Position numbers and translations under genes: made by a program. Under the pieces are notes generated by a model. The model had not been told where the DNA came from and did not search any database. It worked only from the letters and a program-made list of their open reading frames with translations. Below are positions 6,584 to 14,992 of a stretch of DNA of 15,042 bases, piece by piece (the stretch's first letter is position 1; every line of letters starts with the position of its first letter). Location of the stretch: contig DATKLX010000155.1 in assembly GCA_035542155.1 (NCBI GenBank), positions 1 through 15,042 on the forward strand, in the 5' to 3' direction. The stretch is from DATKLX01 sp035542155 (GTDB lineage: Bacteria > Chloroflexota > Anaerolineae > Anaerolineales > Anaerolineaceae).

Positions 6584-8659
6584 TTATTCTTCCTTACGCG
6601 CCGCCAGCTCTTTCTGGCGGCTGGCGATGATCTCGCCGGTGATGTGGCTGGGGACGACCTCGTAATGGTCAAACTCCATGGTGAAGATACCCCGCCCGCC
6701 AGTGATCGAGCGCAACTGGGTGGTATAGCGGAGCATCTCGGAGAGGGGCACCAGAGCCGAAACGACCGAGCGGCCTTTTTCGGTCTCCATCCCCAGGACG
6801 CGCGCGCGGCGGGTGTTCATGTCGCCCAATACGTCGCCCATATTCGCCTCGGGGACAGTCACTTTGACCATCATGATCGGCTCGAAGAGCACGGGAGAGC
6901 CTTCCTTGAAAGCGGTCTTGAAGGCTTCTCGCCCGGCGATTTCAAAAGCGATCGGTTTTGAGTCGACCGGGTGTTCTTTGCCGTCGTACACGGAGACTTT
7001 TACGCCCCGCACCGGATAACCGGCGAGAATCCCTTCTTTCATCACCGCGCGGATGCCTTTTTCGATCGCGGGCATATACGAGTTGGAGATCGCGCCGCCG
7101 AATACGTCGTTGACGAACTCGAACTCTTCTTCCTGCAATGGCTCAATGCGCAGATGGACCTCGCCAAACTGGCCCGATCCGCCGGTTTGCTTCTTGTGAC
7201 GGTACATCGCCTGGGACTTCTTGGTGATAGTCTCCGTATAGGGGACCTTGGGTGGTTCGATGGTCAGGCCGACCTGGAACTTGGCTTCAGCCCGGCGGAT
7301 GGCCACATCGATGTGCTGGTCGCCCATCCCCTGGAGAATGGTCTGGTTGGTAGCCGGGTCCATGTGCCAGCTCAGGGTCATGTCTTCCTCGGCCAGTCGG
7401 GTGAGCGAGGGGCTGATCTTGGTCGAATCGGCCTGGGTCCGTGGGTTGATGGCTACCTGGTAGAGCGCGTTGGGATAAATGGGCACCGGAAGGGTCAGCG
7501 GGTGGCCCTTATCACAAAGTGTGTTGCCGGTCGCGGTCTCGCTGAGCTTGGGGACGATAGCGATATCTCCTGCATGGACGATCTTCACCGGGGACAGCTC
7601 TTTCCCACGAGGGATACTGACGGTCCCGAAGCGCTCCTCCACACCTTTGGTCTGGTTCCAGACCCGGCTGTCGGAGGCAATCGTTCCGGAATAGACGCGG
7701 AAATAGCTTTGCCGGCCAACGAAGGGATCGGCCGTCGTTTTCCAGACGTAGGCCGCCAGCGGCCCGCTGTCGGTCGCGGTGAGCTCCTCTTCGGCCCCAT
7801 CTTTGCCAGTCGCGACCGCTTTGGGCGCTTCGCCCGGGGAGGGGAGCAGGCTCAACGCGGCGCCTAGGAGAGGGAGAATCCCAATTTCTTGCTGGCCGCT
7901 GGCAACTGCGACCGGGATGTAGCTTCCGGCCAGGATCACTGCCTTGAGGCCGCGGGAGATTTCCTCCGCGGTCAGCTCGCCGCCCTCGAGGTATTTTTCC
8001 AGCAGGGCATCTTCGCCTTCCGCGGCCGCTTCGACCAGCGCAGTCCGCGCTTCTTCGGCCTGGCTCTTCAGTTCGGAGGGGATCTCCGTTGAGGTCTTTC
8101 CATCGCCAGAGAAGGCTTTCATGCTCAGCAAATCGATCACACCCTTGAAAATGGCTTTCTCCCCCCAGGGGAGCTGGATGGGGATCAACCGGGTTTCTGA
8201 GAATTCCTGGACGGAGGCCAGGGCTTTATGGAAGTTAGCGTTTTCGCGTTCCATCTTATTGATCACGATCAGCCGCGGAAGCTGAAAGCGATCGCATAAT
8301 CCCCAGGCGACCTCGGTGCCTACTTCCATTCCGGAAACCGAATCGACCACGACCATGGCGCCATCAGCTACCCGCAAGGCAGAGATGACCTCGCCGACGA
8401 AATCAGTGTATCCGGGTGTGTCCAGGAAATTGATTTTGTAGTTCTTGTATTCGACCGGGATCACAGAGGTGGATAAAGAGATACCCCGGCGGTGCTCCTC
8501 ATCTTCGAAATCGGATAGGGTGGTGCCATCCTCAATTCTTCCCATTCGGGTGGTTGCGCCCGTGGAGTGCAGGAATGCCTCGGTCAAAATCGTCTTACCG
8601 GCGCCGCTATGCGATACGAGTGCAATATTGCGGATGGACTCAGTGGAATACTCTTTCAT
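6584..8659 (-). CDS. elongation factor G-like translational GTPase (EF-G paralogue)
   Basis: This 691-residue protein has full EF-G layout. The GTPase domain is at about 8-270, domain II near 305-385, domain III to about 470, domain IV (GGSGQFGEVHLRIEP, NSYMPAIEKGI) to about 600, and domain V at the end (PEANMGDVLGDMNTRRARV). G1 is SHSGAGKT at residues 16-23. Three motifs depart from classic EF-G. G2 reads RRGIS rather than RGIT, G3 reads DTPGY with Tyr84 in place of the catalytic His, and G4 reads NKME with Glu137 in place of Asp. The Tyr is typical of the EF-G-like/FusA2 branch; a mycobacterial member has been reported to lack ribosome-dependent GTPase activity. It is therefore probably not the main translocase. 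The start has AGAAGGG eight bases upstream. A near-consensus promoter lies just ahead and a terminator just behind. Confidence 0.9.
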   Translation of the reverse strand: MKEYSTESIRNIALVSHSGAGKTILTEAFLHSTGATTRMGRIEDGTTLSDFEDEEHRRGISLSTSVIPVEYKNYKINFLDTPGYTDFVGEVISALRVADGAMVVVDSVSGMEVGTEVAWGLCDRFQLPRLIVINKMERENANFHKALASVQEFSETRLIPIQLPWGEKAIFKGVIDLLSMKAFSGDGKTSTEIPSELKSQAEEARTALVEAAAEGEDALLEKYLEGGELTAEEISRGLKAVILAGSYIPVAVASGQQEIGILPLLGAALSLLPSPGEAPKAVATGKDGAEEELTATDSGPLAAYVWKTTADPFVGRQSYFRVYSGTIASDSRVWNQTKGVEERFGTVSIPRGKELSPVKIVHAGDIAIVPKLSETATGNTLCDKGHPLTLPVPIYPNALYQVAINPRTQADSTKISPSLTRLAEEDMTLSWHMDPATNQTILQGMGDQHIDVAIRRAEAKFQVGLTIEPPKVPYTETITKKSQAMYRHKKQTGGSGQFGEVHLRIEPLQEEEFEFVNDVFGGAISNSYMPAIEKGIRAVMKEGILAGYPVRGVKVSVYDGKEHPVDSKPIAFEIAGREAFKTAFKEGSPVLFEPIMMVKVTVPEANMGDVLGDMNTRRARVLGMETEKGRSVVSALVPLSEMLRYTTQLRSITGGRGIFTMEFDHYEVVPSHITGEIIASRQKELAARKEE

Positions 8660-8702
8660 GCGAAGGACCCTTCTATGTTACTGGACTCGATTGGACGGAT
8701 CT

Positions 8703-8731
8703 ATTTTAAAGGATGAAGCCGTTCTTGTCAA
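8703..8731 (-). promoter_or_regulatory. near-consensus sigma70 promoter for the EF-G-like gene
   Basis: On the minus strand a perfect TTGACA (8731-8726) and TAAAAT (8708-8703, five of six) are spaced by exactly 17 bases. The TGA of the -35 box is also the stop codon of the upstream cyclase gene. The start site would be near 8696, giving a leader of about 37 bases. The EF-G-like gene can therefore be transcribed independently of the operon upstream. Confidence 0.8.
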
Positions 8732-11529
8732 AGAGAGGTTTTCGTCCAGGTTTTCTGCTCTACGGAGTTGCCCTCCTCCAGGGCAATGGCGACCGCCTCA
8801 TCCACGCTCATCTTCCGGCCCGCGGACCAGGCGATTTCCCAGGCCTGTTCATCCACCTGGGGGCGAAGCAGTTCCAATTCAGTTTCGTATTCCACCTGCT
8901 CGTAATCCGTCCTGCTCGAGTTGACCGTTTCTCGCAACGCCTCAGCCGCTCCCAGGAGGCGCAGCGCGCGCAGCGGTTGGCCCGCATGTCGGGCAAGAAA
9001 GGCAAAGCATTCCAGTTGGTGCGCCACAGCAGGCAGGTGGCCCAGCTCTTTCCACAATAGGATCGTTTTCCGGTACTCACGGTAGGCTGCGGCGTCATCC
9101 CCGTGCAGCCGGCGGATGTGGGCCAGCTCACTGGCGATCATGGCTTCATACGGCCTGCTGCGGATTGCCGTCGTAAACCTCTGCGACTTGGTGAAATAGA
9201 GGAGCGCCTCATCCAGATGACCGCGCGAGCGGGCTTCGAATCCCAGAAACATCAACCCATCCGCGGTAAAAAGGTTGTTGGATTGGCCGATGGTTGCCAT
9301 TGCCTCCGCGATCAGCTCTTTGCGCCGGGCTTCGTTTCCCTGAACGCCTTCCGCCCAGGCCAGCGGACCTGAAGCCATCGCCAGGCCCCAGGTATCTCCG
9401 GCCTGGCGCGCGAACTCGATGGATTCCATGGCAGCCTCGCGAACCCCATTTGGATCGTTGAGAAAGAAGTAGGCGATTGAGAGCATCCCCAGGGCCAACC
9501 CCAGAAGCGGCTTTTCTTGCAGGCGACGGGCGATGTCTGCGGCTTCAATTAAAACCAGACGCCCGTTCTGGATCTCGCCAAGATTTAAATAGATCTGTCC
9601 CAGCGCGAGCAATCCTCTGGCTCGCAGGCGCAGGCGCGCGGTCCCATCCAGGTCTGTTGTTGGCAGGTGGCTGACCCGTTCGAGCGAATCCTGGATCCAA
9701 CCGCGCACTTCGACCAGGTTTCCCCAGAGCAAGAGGAGAAAAATGATATTTCCAACCAGCCTCAGCCCGTCCGCCGGGCGCTGCTCGCGAGCCCATTCGA
9801 ATGCCTGGCGGACATTCTCCATCTCGGCGCTCAACTCGTCGATCCAGGTGATGGTATTGGAGCGCAGGATACGCTCATCAACCGTTTTCGACAGCTCAAG
9901 GTAATAATCCAGATGACGGTTGCGAGTTTCCTGGATCTCGCCCTGGTCGAACAGCTTTTCGCGGGCATACTGGCGGATCGTTTCCAGTATGAAGTAGCGT
10001 GCCGCAGGGATGTCTTCGTTGATGACGACAAGCGATTTATTGACCAGATTAGGCAGCACAGAGAGCACGTCCAGTCCACCGCTGACAAACTCGGCCGCTT
10101 CCAGAGTCCACCCACCCATGAATACGGAAAGGGTCCGGAACAGACGCTGTTCCTCAACTGAAAGCAAATCGTAGCTCCAATCGATCAATGCCCGCAGGGT
10201 CTGCTGGCGGGGGAGTGCGGTGCGACTTCCACCAGTGAGCAGCCGGAAGCGGTCATCCAACCGGGCAGCGATTTGATCGGGGGTGAACGCCCGGATCCGT
10301 GCGGCGGAGAGTTCCAGGGCCAGCGGGATGCCGTCCAGCCGTTGGCAGATGCGCGCCACGGCCAGAGCATTGTGCTCGTTGAGTGAAAAACGCGAATTGG
10401 CGGCAGTCGCCCGCTCGACAAACAGTTGGACAGATTCGGATTGGATCAATTCGTCCGGATTCATCCTATCTTTGCCAGGCAGCGACAGCGAGGGGACACG
10501 GAAAATCACCTCGCCGGTGATCCCCAAACCTTCGCGGCTGCTGGCCAGGATTTTCATCTGCGGGCAGGCACGCAAGAGCGTATCGCTGAGATGCGCGCAG
10601 GCTTCGACCAGGTGCTCGCAGTTATCCAGGATCAGCAGCACCTGCCTGGACCGCAAATAACCGGTCAAGATAGAGATCAGAGGAGGTCCACCGGGGAGCT
10701 CGCGCAGCTCGAAGACCGAGGCTACCAGCTCAACCACCTGCTTGGGATCGGTGATCACCGCCAGTTCCGCCAGCCAGACTCCGTGGTTAAAGCGTGGAAT
10801 CAGATCCGCAGCGACCTGCAGGGCCAGCCGAGTTTTTCCGGTCCCGCCCGGACCAATCAGGGTGACCAGGCGCGAAATTCCCAGGATCTGCTTGACCTCG
10901 TTCATCTCGTGGTCACGACCGACAAAGCTGGTCAATTGTACCGGAAGGTTGTTGGGATATGCATCCAGAGAATTGAGCGGCGGGAATTCGCTCTTCAAAT
11001 CCGGTCGGCGGATCTGATATACCCGTTCCGGGCGCACCAGGTCTTTCAAGCGGTGCTCGCCCAAATCAATCAGGCTCACCTCCGCCGGGAGCTCATCTCG
11101 CACCAGGTCAGCGACAGTGGTCGAGGCGAGGATCTGCCCGCCGTGCCCGATCGCCATCAGCCGCGCGGCGCGGTTGAGCGTGGAGCCATAATAATCGCCG
11201 CCGCGGGCGACGGCCTCACCGGTGTGCAGGCCAATCCTGGAGCGGATCTGGTAAGGTTGGATCGCATCCCAGTTTGCCTTGGAGAGGCCATTCTGGGCGT
11301 CCAGCGCCGCCAGGACAGCGTCTTGAGCGCTTTCGAAGGCCGCGTGAAAACCGTCACCCGTGGATTTAATCACGACACCCCGGTTGGTTTCGATCGCCTG
11401 CTGGAAGATCTGGTCGTGCCGTTCCAGGGCTGTTTTCATCGCCTCGGGAAAACTTTCCCAAAGCCGGGTGCTGCTTTCAATGTCGGAGAAGAGGAAGGTC
11501 AGCGTTCCAGAAGATTTCATCGAGGTCAC
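8728..11529 (-). CDS. class III adenylyl/guanylyl cyclase fused to NB-ARC-like ATPase and TPR-like repeats
   Basis: This 933-residue soluble signalling protein begins with a class III cyclase domain (about 8-175). All six canonical catalytic positions can be aligned by spacing: metal-binding Asp16 (FLFSDIE) and Asp59 (STGDGF), substrate-selecting Lys55 and Asp112 (GGDYYG), and Asn119 and Arg123 (LNRAARL). The Lys/Asp pair favours ATP, so cAMP is the likely product. Next comes a STAND/NB-ARC-like ATPase with SFVGRDHEM, Walker A GPGGTGKT (226-233), Walker B LLILDNCEH with Asp302, then ILASSREGLGITGE. A long helical repeat region of TPR type fills the C-terminal third. No HTH is present, unlike some mycobacterial relatives. 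The GTG start overlaps the GNAT stop as GTGA, suggesting coupling. The ATG at 11520 is an alternative start. The repeats probably sense a ligand or partner that gates cyclase output, which is inference. Confidence 0.9.
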   Translation of the reverse strand: MTSMKSSGTLTFLFSDIESSTRLWESFPEAMKTALERHDQIFQQAIETNRGVVIKSTGDGFHAAFESAQDAVLAALDAQNGLSKANWDAIQPYQIRSRIGLHTGEAVARGGDYYGSTLNRAARLMAIGHGGQILASTTVADLVRDELPAEVSLIDLGEHRLKDLVRPERVYQIRRPDLKSEFPPLNSLDAYPNNLPVQLTSFVGRDHEMNEVKQILGISRLVTLIGPGGTGKTRLALQVAADLIPRFNHGVWLAELAVITDPKQVVELVASVFELRELPGGPPLISILTGYLRSRQVLLILDNCEHLVEACAHLSDTLLRACPQMKILASSREGLGITGEVIFRVPSLSLPGKDRMNPDELIQSESVQLFVERATAANSRFSLNEHNALAVARICQRLDGIPLALELSAARIRAFTPDQIAARLDDRFRLLTGGSRTALPRQQTLRALIDWSYDLLSVEEQRLFRTLSVFMGGWTLEAAEFVSGGLDVLSVLPNLVNKSLVVINEDIPAARYFILETIRQYAREKLFDQGEIQETRNRHLDYYLELSKTVDERILRSNTITWIDELSAEMENVRQAFEWAREQRPADGLRLVGNIIFLLLLWGNLVEVRGWIQDSLERVSHLPTTDLDGTARLRLRARGLLALGQIYLNLGEIQNGRLVLIEAADIARRLQEKPLLGLALGMLSIAYFFLNDPNGVREAAMESIEFARQAGDTWGLAMASGPLAWAEGVQGNEARRKELIAEAMATIGQSNNLFTADGLMFLGFEARSRGHLDEALLYFTKSQRFTTAIRSRPYEAMIASELAHIRRLHGDDAAAYREYRKTILLWKELGHLPAVAHQLECFAFLARHAGQPLRALRLLGAAEALRETVNSSRTDYEQVEYETELELLRPQVDEQAWEIAWSAGRKMSVDEAVAIALEEGNSVEQKTWTKTSL

Positions 11530-12056
11530 AATAAACGTTTTTCCATCCGCCAGGCAGGTTCTTCGACCGTATGCCAGATGTTCTTTTCGTCCAGATAGGA
11601 CCAGATGCCGGGCTCGGGGGCGACGATGCGGTATGCGTGGCGCTCGTAGAGGTGGCGGGCACGGGTATTCTCTCGAGCGACGTTGAGCGTGATCATTCTA
11701 AATCCCCGTTGCCGTAAGTCATCCTCGATAATTTTCATCATGTACGTTCCGATCCCCCGGTCGCGGTAAGCTTCACGGACTCTGAACCCGTACAGGTAAG
11801 CCCGCTCGTGCCCGTCTGCCAGCTCCGGCCGGTCGCAGATCAACTGGATGAAAACCTGGCCGATCAGGCCCACCACGGGAAGCTCCGCTACCCATAACAC
11901 CGACCGGCCCTGCCTGGCGCGTTCGAAGGCATCCAGGTACAGGTTGCGGTAGTGGGCGTACTCTCCCTCCCATTCCAGCGCCGGCAAATCCTCCGCGATG
12001 ACCTGACGGATGACTAACTGCTGCAGATACGTATCTGTTTGAGTCTCCACTACCAT
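11526..12056 (-). CDS. GNAT-family N-acetyltransferase
   Basis: This protein of about 176 residues has the GNAT fold. Motif A is RVREAYRDRGIGTYMMKIIEDDL, with the acetyl-CoA pyrophosphate loop RDRGIG at residues 98-103. Motif B is LNVARENTRARHLYERHAYRIV. The strand before it, VVGLIGQVFIQLI, fits the GNAT beta-strand core. The acceptor cannot be predicted, since it could be a small molecule or a protein. A good AGGAG lies nine bases before ATG 12056. A TTG directly after the stop of the upstream gene (12059) is the only other start and adds one residue. The gene is packed between the tRNA nucleotidyltransferase fusion, from which it is three bases away, and the cyclase, which it overlaps by three bases. 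It is therefore a middle gene of one transcript with no visible promoter of its own. Confidence 0.88.
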   Translation of the reverse strand: MVVETQTDTYLQQLVIRQVIAEDLPALEWEGEYAHYRNLYLDAFERARQGRSVLWVAELPVVGLIGQVFIQLICDRPELADGHERAYLYGFRVREAYRDRGIGTYMMKIIEDDLRQRGFRMITLNVARENTRARHLYERHAYRIVAPEPGIWSYLDEKNIWHTVEEPAWRMEKRLL

Positions 12057-12059
12057 CAA

Positions 12060-14780
12060 TCACCGCTCCTGTTCCGGGCCGGTTTTCGCGGCGAGAAGCT
12101 GTTCCAGAAAGGCCTGCTCCTCCGCCAGATTGTGGATCTGCCCATCCAGCCAGGCAGACCGGATTTCCGTCAGGATCTCGCGGTAGACCGGTCCGGGCGG
12201 CACTCCCAGCGCGCGCAGCGTATCGCCCGTGGTGGACGGTTTTTGCTTTCGCCAGTCACGCAAGTACACCCGGATTAAATCACAGATCTGAGGATCGCGT
12301 TCGGTCTGGTAAATGGCATACAGACCGACCAGGGGAGCGGTTTCCAGGCGGGCGACGACCTGGCTTGGGACAGCCTGAACGAGATTGGGGAGATCCGGTT
12401 TCAGCTTCGCGGTAGCCAGGATAGTTGCCTTGAGGCTGGCGGGCAGTTTGAGGCGGTCCGCGATCCCCCGGATAGTTTCACCGGGCAGGTTGTCCAGCCA
12501 GAGGATGTAAGCCAGCGCAAGGGAGGTCGGCATCCCCGTGGTAGCGTCGGGCAGTTCCCATTCATCGGGCGGTTCAGACCGGTAATCGCCGGATATGGAA
12601 GCGGGCAGGCCCGGGTGGATGAGGCTGAGCAGGTTTAACTCCTCCAGGCGAGCCAGCATCTCCACGGCGCGCTCTTCGGCGAGAATCGCATTAAGCTCGT
12701 GGCGGATTCGGTCGCCCGAGACCTGCTTGAGCATTTGGCGCGCCTCATCCATCAACTGCAAGGTGCGCATCTCGATCTCAAAACCGAAGCGCTGCTCGAA
12801 GCGAACTGCACGGAGCAGGCGGGTGGGGTCATCGATAAAAGAGATGGAATGCATCACCCGGACATAGCCTTGCTCCAGATCCTTCAGTCCACCCCAATAA
12901 TCGTGCAACTCTCCATAATGGCGCCCATCCAGCCGTAGAGCGAGGGTGTTGATGGTAAAGTCTCGCCGGTGAAGATCCAGCTTGATGCTGGAGTGTTCAA
13001 CCGTAGGCAGCGCAGTCGGGCGCTCGTAAAATTCCGTCCGGGCAGTGATCAGGTCCAGCGTATCTGGCAGGTCAGCCGGGTTATAAAACGCATTTCCGGC
13101 AGTGGAAGCTGGTTCGGGAGCGGAAACAAGGCCCATCAGGATGCGGGGTTTGACTTCGCGGATATCCCACTTTGCCGTTCCAAAACGAGAATGGCTGGTG
13201 GTCAATCCCCCGTAGGTCTGCGCCAGTCGCCGGGCAAGGGCGATCGCATCGCCTTCGACCACCAGATCAAAATCCAGGCCGGCGCGGTCGAGAAGCAGGT
13301 CGCGCACAAACCCACCGACGATATACAGTGCATTGTGCTGCTCGGACGCGACCTGGGCGACAGCTTTCAATAACTTGAGCCGGGCGGGGGGCAGAACTGC
13401 TTCCAGTCGTTTGGCGAGGTTCTGACGTGAAGGCAGGCCGGTCTCCACTGCCAGGGTCTTGAGCAGGTCCGTGCGGGTGACGATCCCGATGATCTCACCG
13501 TTCGTGGGGTCTACCACCGGGACCTGGCCCCAGCCGCTGCTGGTCATCACTTGCTGGAGCTGTTCGATAGCGTAGCCCGGCTCGACCGTGATCTCCCCGG
13601 CCTCCATCAGGCTCGCCGCAGGCAGGTTCAGGCGGTGAGAGATCGCCCGGTCCACGGCGCGGCGAGTCAGCAGGCCGATTACTTTTCCCTCCCGGACGAC
13701 CGGATATCCTTCATATCCATACCGTTGCATTAACTGGGCTGCATCCTGGGCCGAGGTCTCGGGGGAGAGCAGGCGCGGGTGGCGCGACATGATCTGGCCG
13801 ATCGTGACCGAAGGGCGAATTTCTTGCGGCAGGATCGCGAGCAACTCGGTCTGCAGGCGCGCCAGGGTTTTTTTCCTGGCTTCCTCGACGGGAGGGGGTT
13901 CTCCGCTGGGGGTACGCATCAGCGCAGCGGCGGCGCGATCGTGCCCGCCGCCCCCAAACCGGGAAGCGATGGCGGCCACGTTCACCCGGTCGGTAGTGGA
14001 ACGAGCGACCAGGCGGATGCCTTCGCTGGTGGTGACGAAGAGGAACAGCGCGTCCGGGTCGAGCAGATCGCGGATCTTATGGGCGATACTGGAGATTTCT
14101 TCGCTCATATCCCTGGCGCTGGCGGAGGAGATGACGATATTTTGTCCGTGGATGTGGTGCCATTCAGCCGCCGCGAGCAGGCGCTCGTACACCAGACGCT
14201 GATCCGGGGAGAGGGGTGGGTTGAGGTAATGGCCTGCAGTGCGCAGGCTTGCCCCCTGTTCGATCAAATACGCCGCAGCGCGAATATCCCGCGGCGTCGT
14301 GCTGGTGTAGGTCAACGAACCGGTGTCTTCGTAAATGCCCAGGAGAAGAAGCGTCGCCTGGACCGAGCTTAACGGCGGGTTGTACTCCTGCAGTGCTTCG
14401 ATAAACAGGGTCGTGCAGGACCCCGTACGGTCGATGGTCACCTGCCAGGTTTCGGGGAGATCCGGTCGGGCCTGGTGGTGGTCGATGACCTGCACCTGTG
14501 TGGCGGCGCCTGTCCCTTTGAGCGTGATCAGGCTCTGCGTGTCGACCAGGGTGATCATTCCAATGGATTCCTGGGGTAGATCCCGTGGGTCCTGGAAGGG
14601 TAAATCCGCTCCATACAGGTTCAAAAAAGCCCGCGCGTTGCGGTTGACCCTTCGCGGAAGGATCGGGATCGAATTTTCCTGAGTCAGATAGGCGCCCAGA
14701 AGCGCCGCCAGGGCATCGAAATCGGCCTGTTCGTGAGTCAGGATCACGTGCATATCCCAATTGTAACCCACATCGACCAT
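12060..14780 (-). CDS. DHH-CBS-tRNA nucleotidyltransferase (CCA/A-adding type) fusion
   Basis: This 906-residue protein has three units. The N-terminal DHH phosphoesterase carries motif I THEQADFDAL (His16, Asp20, Asp22), Asp80 in LVDT, DHH at 100-102, DTG at 152-154 and a DHHA1 GGGGH at 276-280. Two CBS domains follow at about 325-445 and may bind adenine nucleotides. The C-terminal half is a class II nucleotidyltransferase: VGGFVRDLL (488-496), metal pair Asp503/Asp505 (LDFDLVVEGDA), RRDFTIN (605-611) and DDPTRLLRAVRF (650-661) in place of the usual EDxxR. It would extend or repair tRNA 3' ends. From memory, A-adding enzymes in lineages that split CC and A addition can have such N-terminal additions, so CCA versus A specificity is open. 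ATG 14780 has weak GGAAA. ATG 14753 (MHVILTHEQ) is an alternative. It is the first gene of the leftward operon; no clear promoter was found for it. Confidence 0.92.
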   Translation of the reverse strand: MVDVGYNWDMHVILTHEQADFDALAALLGAYLTQENSIPILPRRVNRNARAFLNLYGADLPFQDPRDLPQESIGMITLVDTQSLITLKGTGAATQVQVIDHHQARPDLPETWQVTIDRTGSCTTLFIEALQEYNPPLSSVQATLLLLGIYEDTGSLTYTSTTPRDIRAAAYLIEQGASLRTAGHYLNPPLSPDQRLVYERLLAAAEWHHIHGQNIVISSASARDMSEEISSIAHKIRDLLDPDALFLFVTTSEGIRLVARSTTDRVNVAAIASRFGGGGHDRAAAALMRTPSGEPPPVEEARKKTLARLQTELLAILPQEIRPSVTIGQIMSRHPRLLSPETSAQDAAQLMQRYGYEGYPVVREGKVIGLLTRRAVDRAISHRLNLPAASLMEAGEITVEPGYAIEQLQQVMTSSGWGQVPVVDPTNGEIIGIVTRTDLLKTLAVETGLPSRQNLAKRLEAVLPPARLKLLKAVAQVASEQHNALYIVGGFVRDLLLDRAGLDFDLVVEGDAIALARRLAQTYGGLTTSHSRFGTAKWDIREVKPRILMGLVSAPEPASTAGNAFYNPADLPDTLDLITARTEFYERPTALPTVEHSSIKLDLHRRDFTINTLALRLDGRHYGELHDYWGGLKDLEQGYVRVMHSISFIDDPTRLLRAVRFEQRFGFEIEMRTLQLMDEARQMLKQVSGDRIRHELNAILAEERAVEMLARLEELNLLSLIHPGLPASISGDYRSEPPDEWELPDATTGMPTSLALAYILWLDNLPGETIRGIADRLKLPASLKATILATAKLKPDLPNLVQAVPSQVVARLETAPLVGLYAIYQTERDPQICDLIRVYLRDWRKQKPSTTGDTLRALGVPPGPVYREILTEIRSAWLDGQIHNLAEEQAFLEQLLAAKTGPEQER

Positions 14781-14934
14781 TTTCGTTTTTCCGATAAGGG
14801 CGGGCGGATCTTCGGGCTGTAGACGTAAATCTTAAATCCCTGCCAAAAAATGGGCAGACTTCATCAGGTGGGTGATCCCACGCAACTTTTTCTTTCGAAT
14901 GTCATCTAACGTAACTTTTGTGCAACTAGAAGGC

Positions 14935-14966
14935 AAAGTGCTTTAAACCGCAAAAACCAGCACTTT
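14935..14966. repeat. inverted repeat overlapping the -35 box, operator candidate
   Basis: AAAGTGC at 14935-14941 is the exact complement of GCACTTT at 14960-14966, with 18 bases between. The right arm overlaps the first two bases of the TTAACA -35 hexamer of the rightward gene. A protein bound there would block RNA polymerase. The arm length of seven is short, so chance is possible. Confidence 0.4.
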
Positions 14967-14992
14967 AACAATTGAGCAAAATCCATTATGCT
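14965..14992 (+). promoter_or_regulatory. sigma70-type promoter of the right-edge gene
   Basis: TTAACA at 14965-14970 (five of six) and TATGCT at 14987-14992 (four of six) are spaced by 16 bases. Transcription would begin near 14999, leaving a short leader with the AGGAGG ribosome site ahead of the ATG at 15016. Confidence 0.55.

Noticed and set aside
6971..7867. 298-codon open frame on the plus strand opposite the EF-G-like gene
   Set aside because: It is a shadow of the conserved EF-G-like coding sequence, with no ribosome site or family resemblance.
10426..11598. 390-codon open frame on the plus strand opposite the cyclase gene
   Set aside because: It lies antisense to the catalytic and ATPase domains of a clearly real gene and has no recognisable domain. 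Long antisense frames are expected from GC-rich codon use.
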